A model generated the notes under the pieces. That model worked only from the letters and a program-made list of their open reading frames with translations, did no database searches and was not told the origin of the DNA. Of a stretch of DNA of 12,314 nt, positions 11,890 to 12,314 are shown piece by piece; the first letter of the stretch is position 1, and every line of letters begins with the position of its first letter. The translations under genes were made by a program, and so were the position numbers. Origin of the DNA: Spirochaetaceae bacterium (GTDB lineage: Bacteria; Spirochaetota; Spirochaetia; Treponematales; Breznakiellaceae); NCBI GenBank assembly GCA_031265015.1, contig JAISDG010000059.1:1-12314 (forward strand), given 5' to 3'.

Positions 11890-12314
11890 ATGTCCGGTGA
11901 TAAAAATGCAAATGAACGGCTTGCCCTGATACGCCATTCGGTGAGCCACGTTATGGCTCAGGCGGTTACCCGGCTCTTTCCGGGAACACAGGTCGCCATC
12001 GGGCCTTCTGTCGAGAACGGCTTTTACTACGACTTCCTTTTCCCGCCCGGGGAGGACGGTAAGCCGGTCCTGGGGACCGGGGATCTTCCCGCCATTGAAA
12101 CGGAAATGAGGAAGATTATCGAGGGCAGGCAGGACTTCGTACGGGTGGAGCTGAGCCGGGAAGAAGCGCTGGCCCGCTTTGCCGGCGAACCCTTCAAGCG
12201 GGAGCTTATCAACGGCCTGCCTCCGGACGCTGTAATTTCCATTTATGAAAACAGGGAAGCCCCCGCGCCGGGAGCTCCGGCGGGTTCGGGCAAGCTCCTC
12301 TGGGCCGATCTTTG
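11890..12314 (+). CDS. thrS: Threonyl-tRNA synthetase, N-terminal part only, apparently without TGS domain
   Basis: Partial at the right edge: 141 full codons. From the ATG at 11890 the protein goes almost straight into the threonyl-tRNA synthetase editing domain, with RHSVSHVMAQAV (residues 15-26) containing the first His-x3-His metal/editing motif, then FPG.QVAIGPSVENGFYYDF (30-49), all classic ThrS signatures. The roughly 60-residue TGS domain that starts E. coli ThrS is missing. An in-frame TAA at 11869 blocks any longer form, and the gap to the previous gene is too short for it. From memory, spirochaete ThrS proteins are shorter than the E. coli enzyme, so this may be normal for the lineage. 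It charges tRNA(Thr) and edits mischarged serine in the cytoplasm. No SD is evident. The catalytic core lies beyond the window. Confidence 0.9.
   Translation, partial: MSGDKNANERLALIRHSVSHVMAQAVTRLFPGTQVAIGPSVENGFYYDFLFPPGEDGKPVLGTGDLPAIETEMRKIIEGRQDFVRVELSREEALARFAGEPFKRELINGLPPDAVISIYENREAPAPGAPAGSGKLLWADL

Noticed and set aside
1..12314. CRISPR arrays, tRNA or rRNA genes, phage genes, complete insertion sequences, toxin-antitoxin pairs
   Set aside because: I looked for regularly spaced repeats, tRNA-like cloverleaf ends, transposases, integrases and small toxin/antitoxin pairs on both strands and saw none.

Overview
The window looks like a GC-rich, anaerobic, host-associated spirochaete, probably a Treponema-like (Treponematales) genome. 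This is an inference from gene content and order, not a database match. Supporting signs are a bifunctional AroD-AroE fusion, a stand-alone membrane PASTA protein beside fmt and def, a DksA/TraR protein, a stand-alone CheY-like regulator, a flavodiiron protein paired with an iron alcohol dehydrogenase, and a threonyl-tRNA synthetase that seems to lack the N-terminal TGS domain. Nearly all of the DNA is coding, and no gap exceeds about 145 bases.

Layout. (1) 1-479, minus: 5' part of an AMP-forming acyl-CoA synthetase gene, running off the left edge. A 142-bp gap follows with a 19-bp palindrome (candidate operator) and a hairpin resembling the right end of IS200/IS605 elements. (2) 621-5774, minus: a six-gene block transcribed def - fmt - PASTA protein - secreted hypothetical - aroDE - XRE/cupin regulator. 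Junctions are between -4 and +8 bp, so it is almost certainly one operon. It ends with a regulator that plausibly controls the acyl-CoA synthetase immediately downstream. A candidate promoter for def sits so close to the ATG that the mRNA may be leaderless. (3) 5890-6246, plus: a DksA/TraR zinc-finger protein, divergent from def and convergent with hisK. (4) 6258-7196, minus: a PHP-family histidinol phosphatase. (5) 7280-10160, minus: cheY-like receiver - flavodiiron protein - iron alcohol dehydrogenase, closed by a clear hairpin terminator. (6) 10285-11463, plus: a tRNA-dihydrouridine synthase with three unusual insertions. (7) 11566-11781, plus: a small DUF2798-like membrane protein with a good promoter and SD. 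(8) 11890 to the right edge, plus: the start of thrS.

Functional themes. def and fmt handle N-formyl-methionine on initiator tRNA and nascent proteins, and thrS and dus also serve translation. aroDE supplies shikimate for aromatic amino acids. hisK serves histidine synthesis. The flavodiiron protein would detoxify O2 or NO, and the alcohol dehydrogenase would dispose of reductant, both fitting a fermentative anaerobe.

The most unusual signal is not a gene. Several housekeeping genes (dus, hisK, adh, fmt) contain inverted repeats inside their reading frames. In dus, hisK and adh these coincide with low-complexity Gly/Pro/Ser-rich loops that look inserted between conserved motifs. Two of the repeats, 13-bp arms in dus and 12-bp arms in fmt, are too long to expect by chance. 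They may be in-frame palindromic elements, comparable in idea to Rickettsia palindromic elements.
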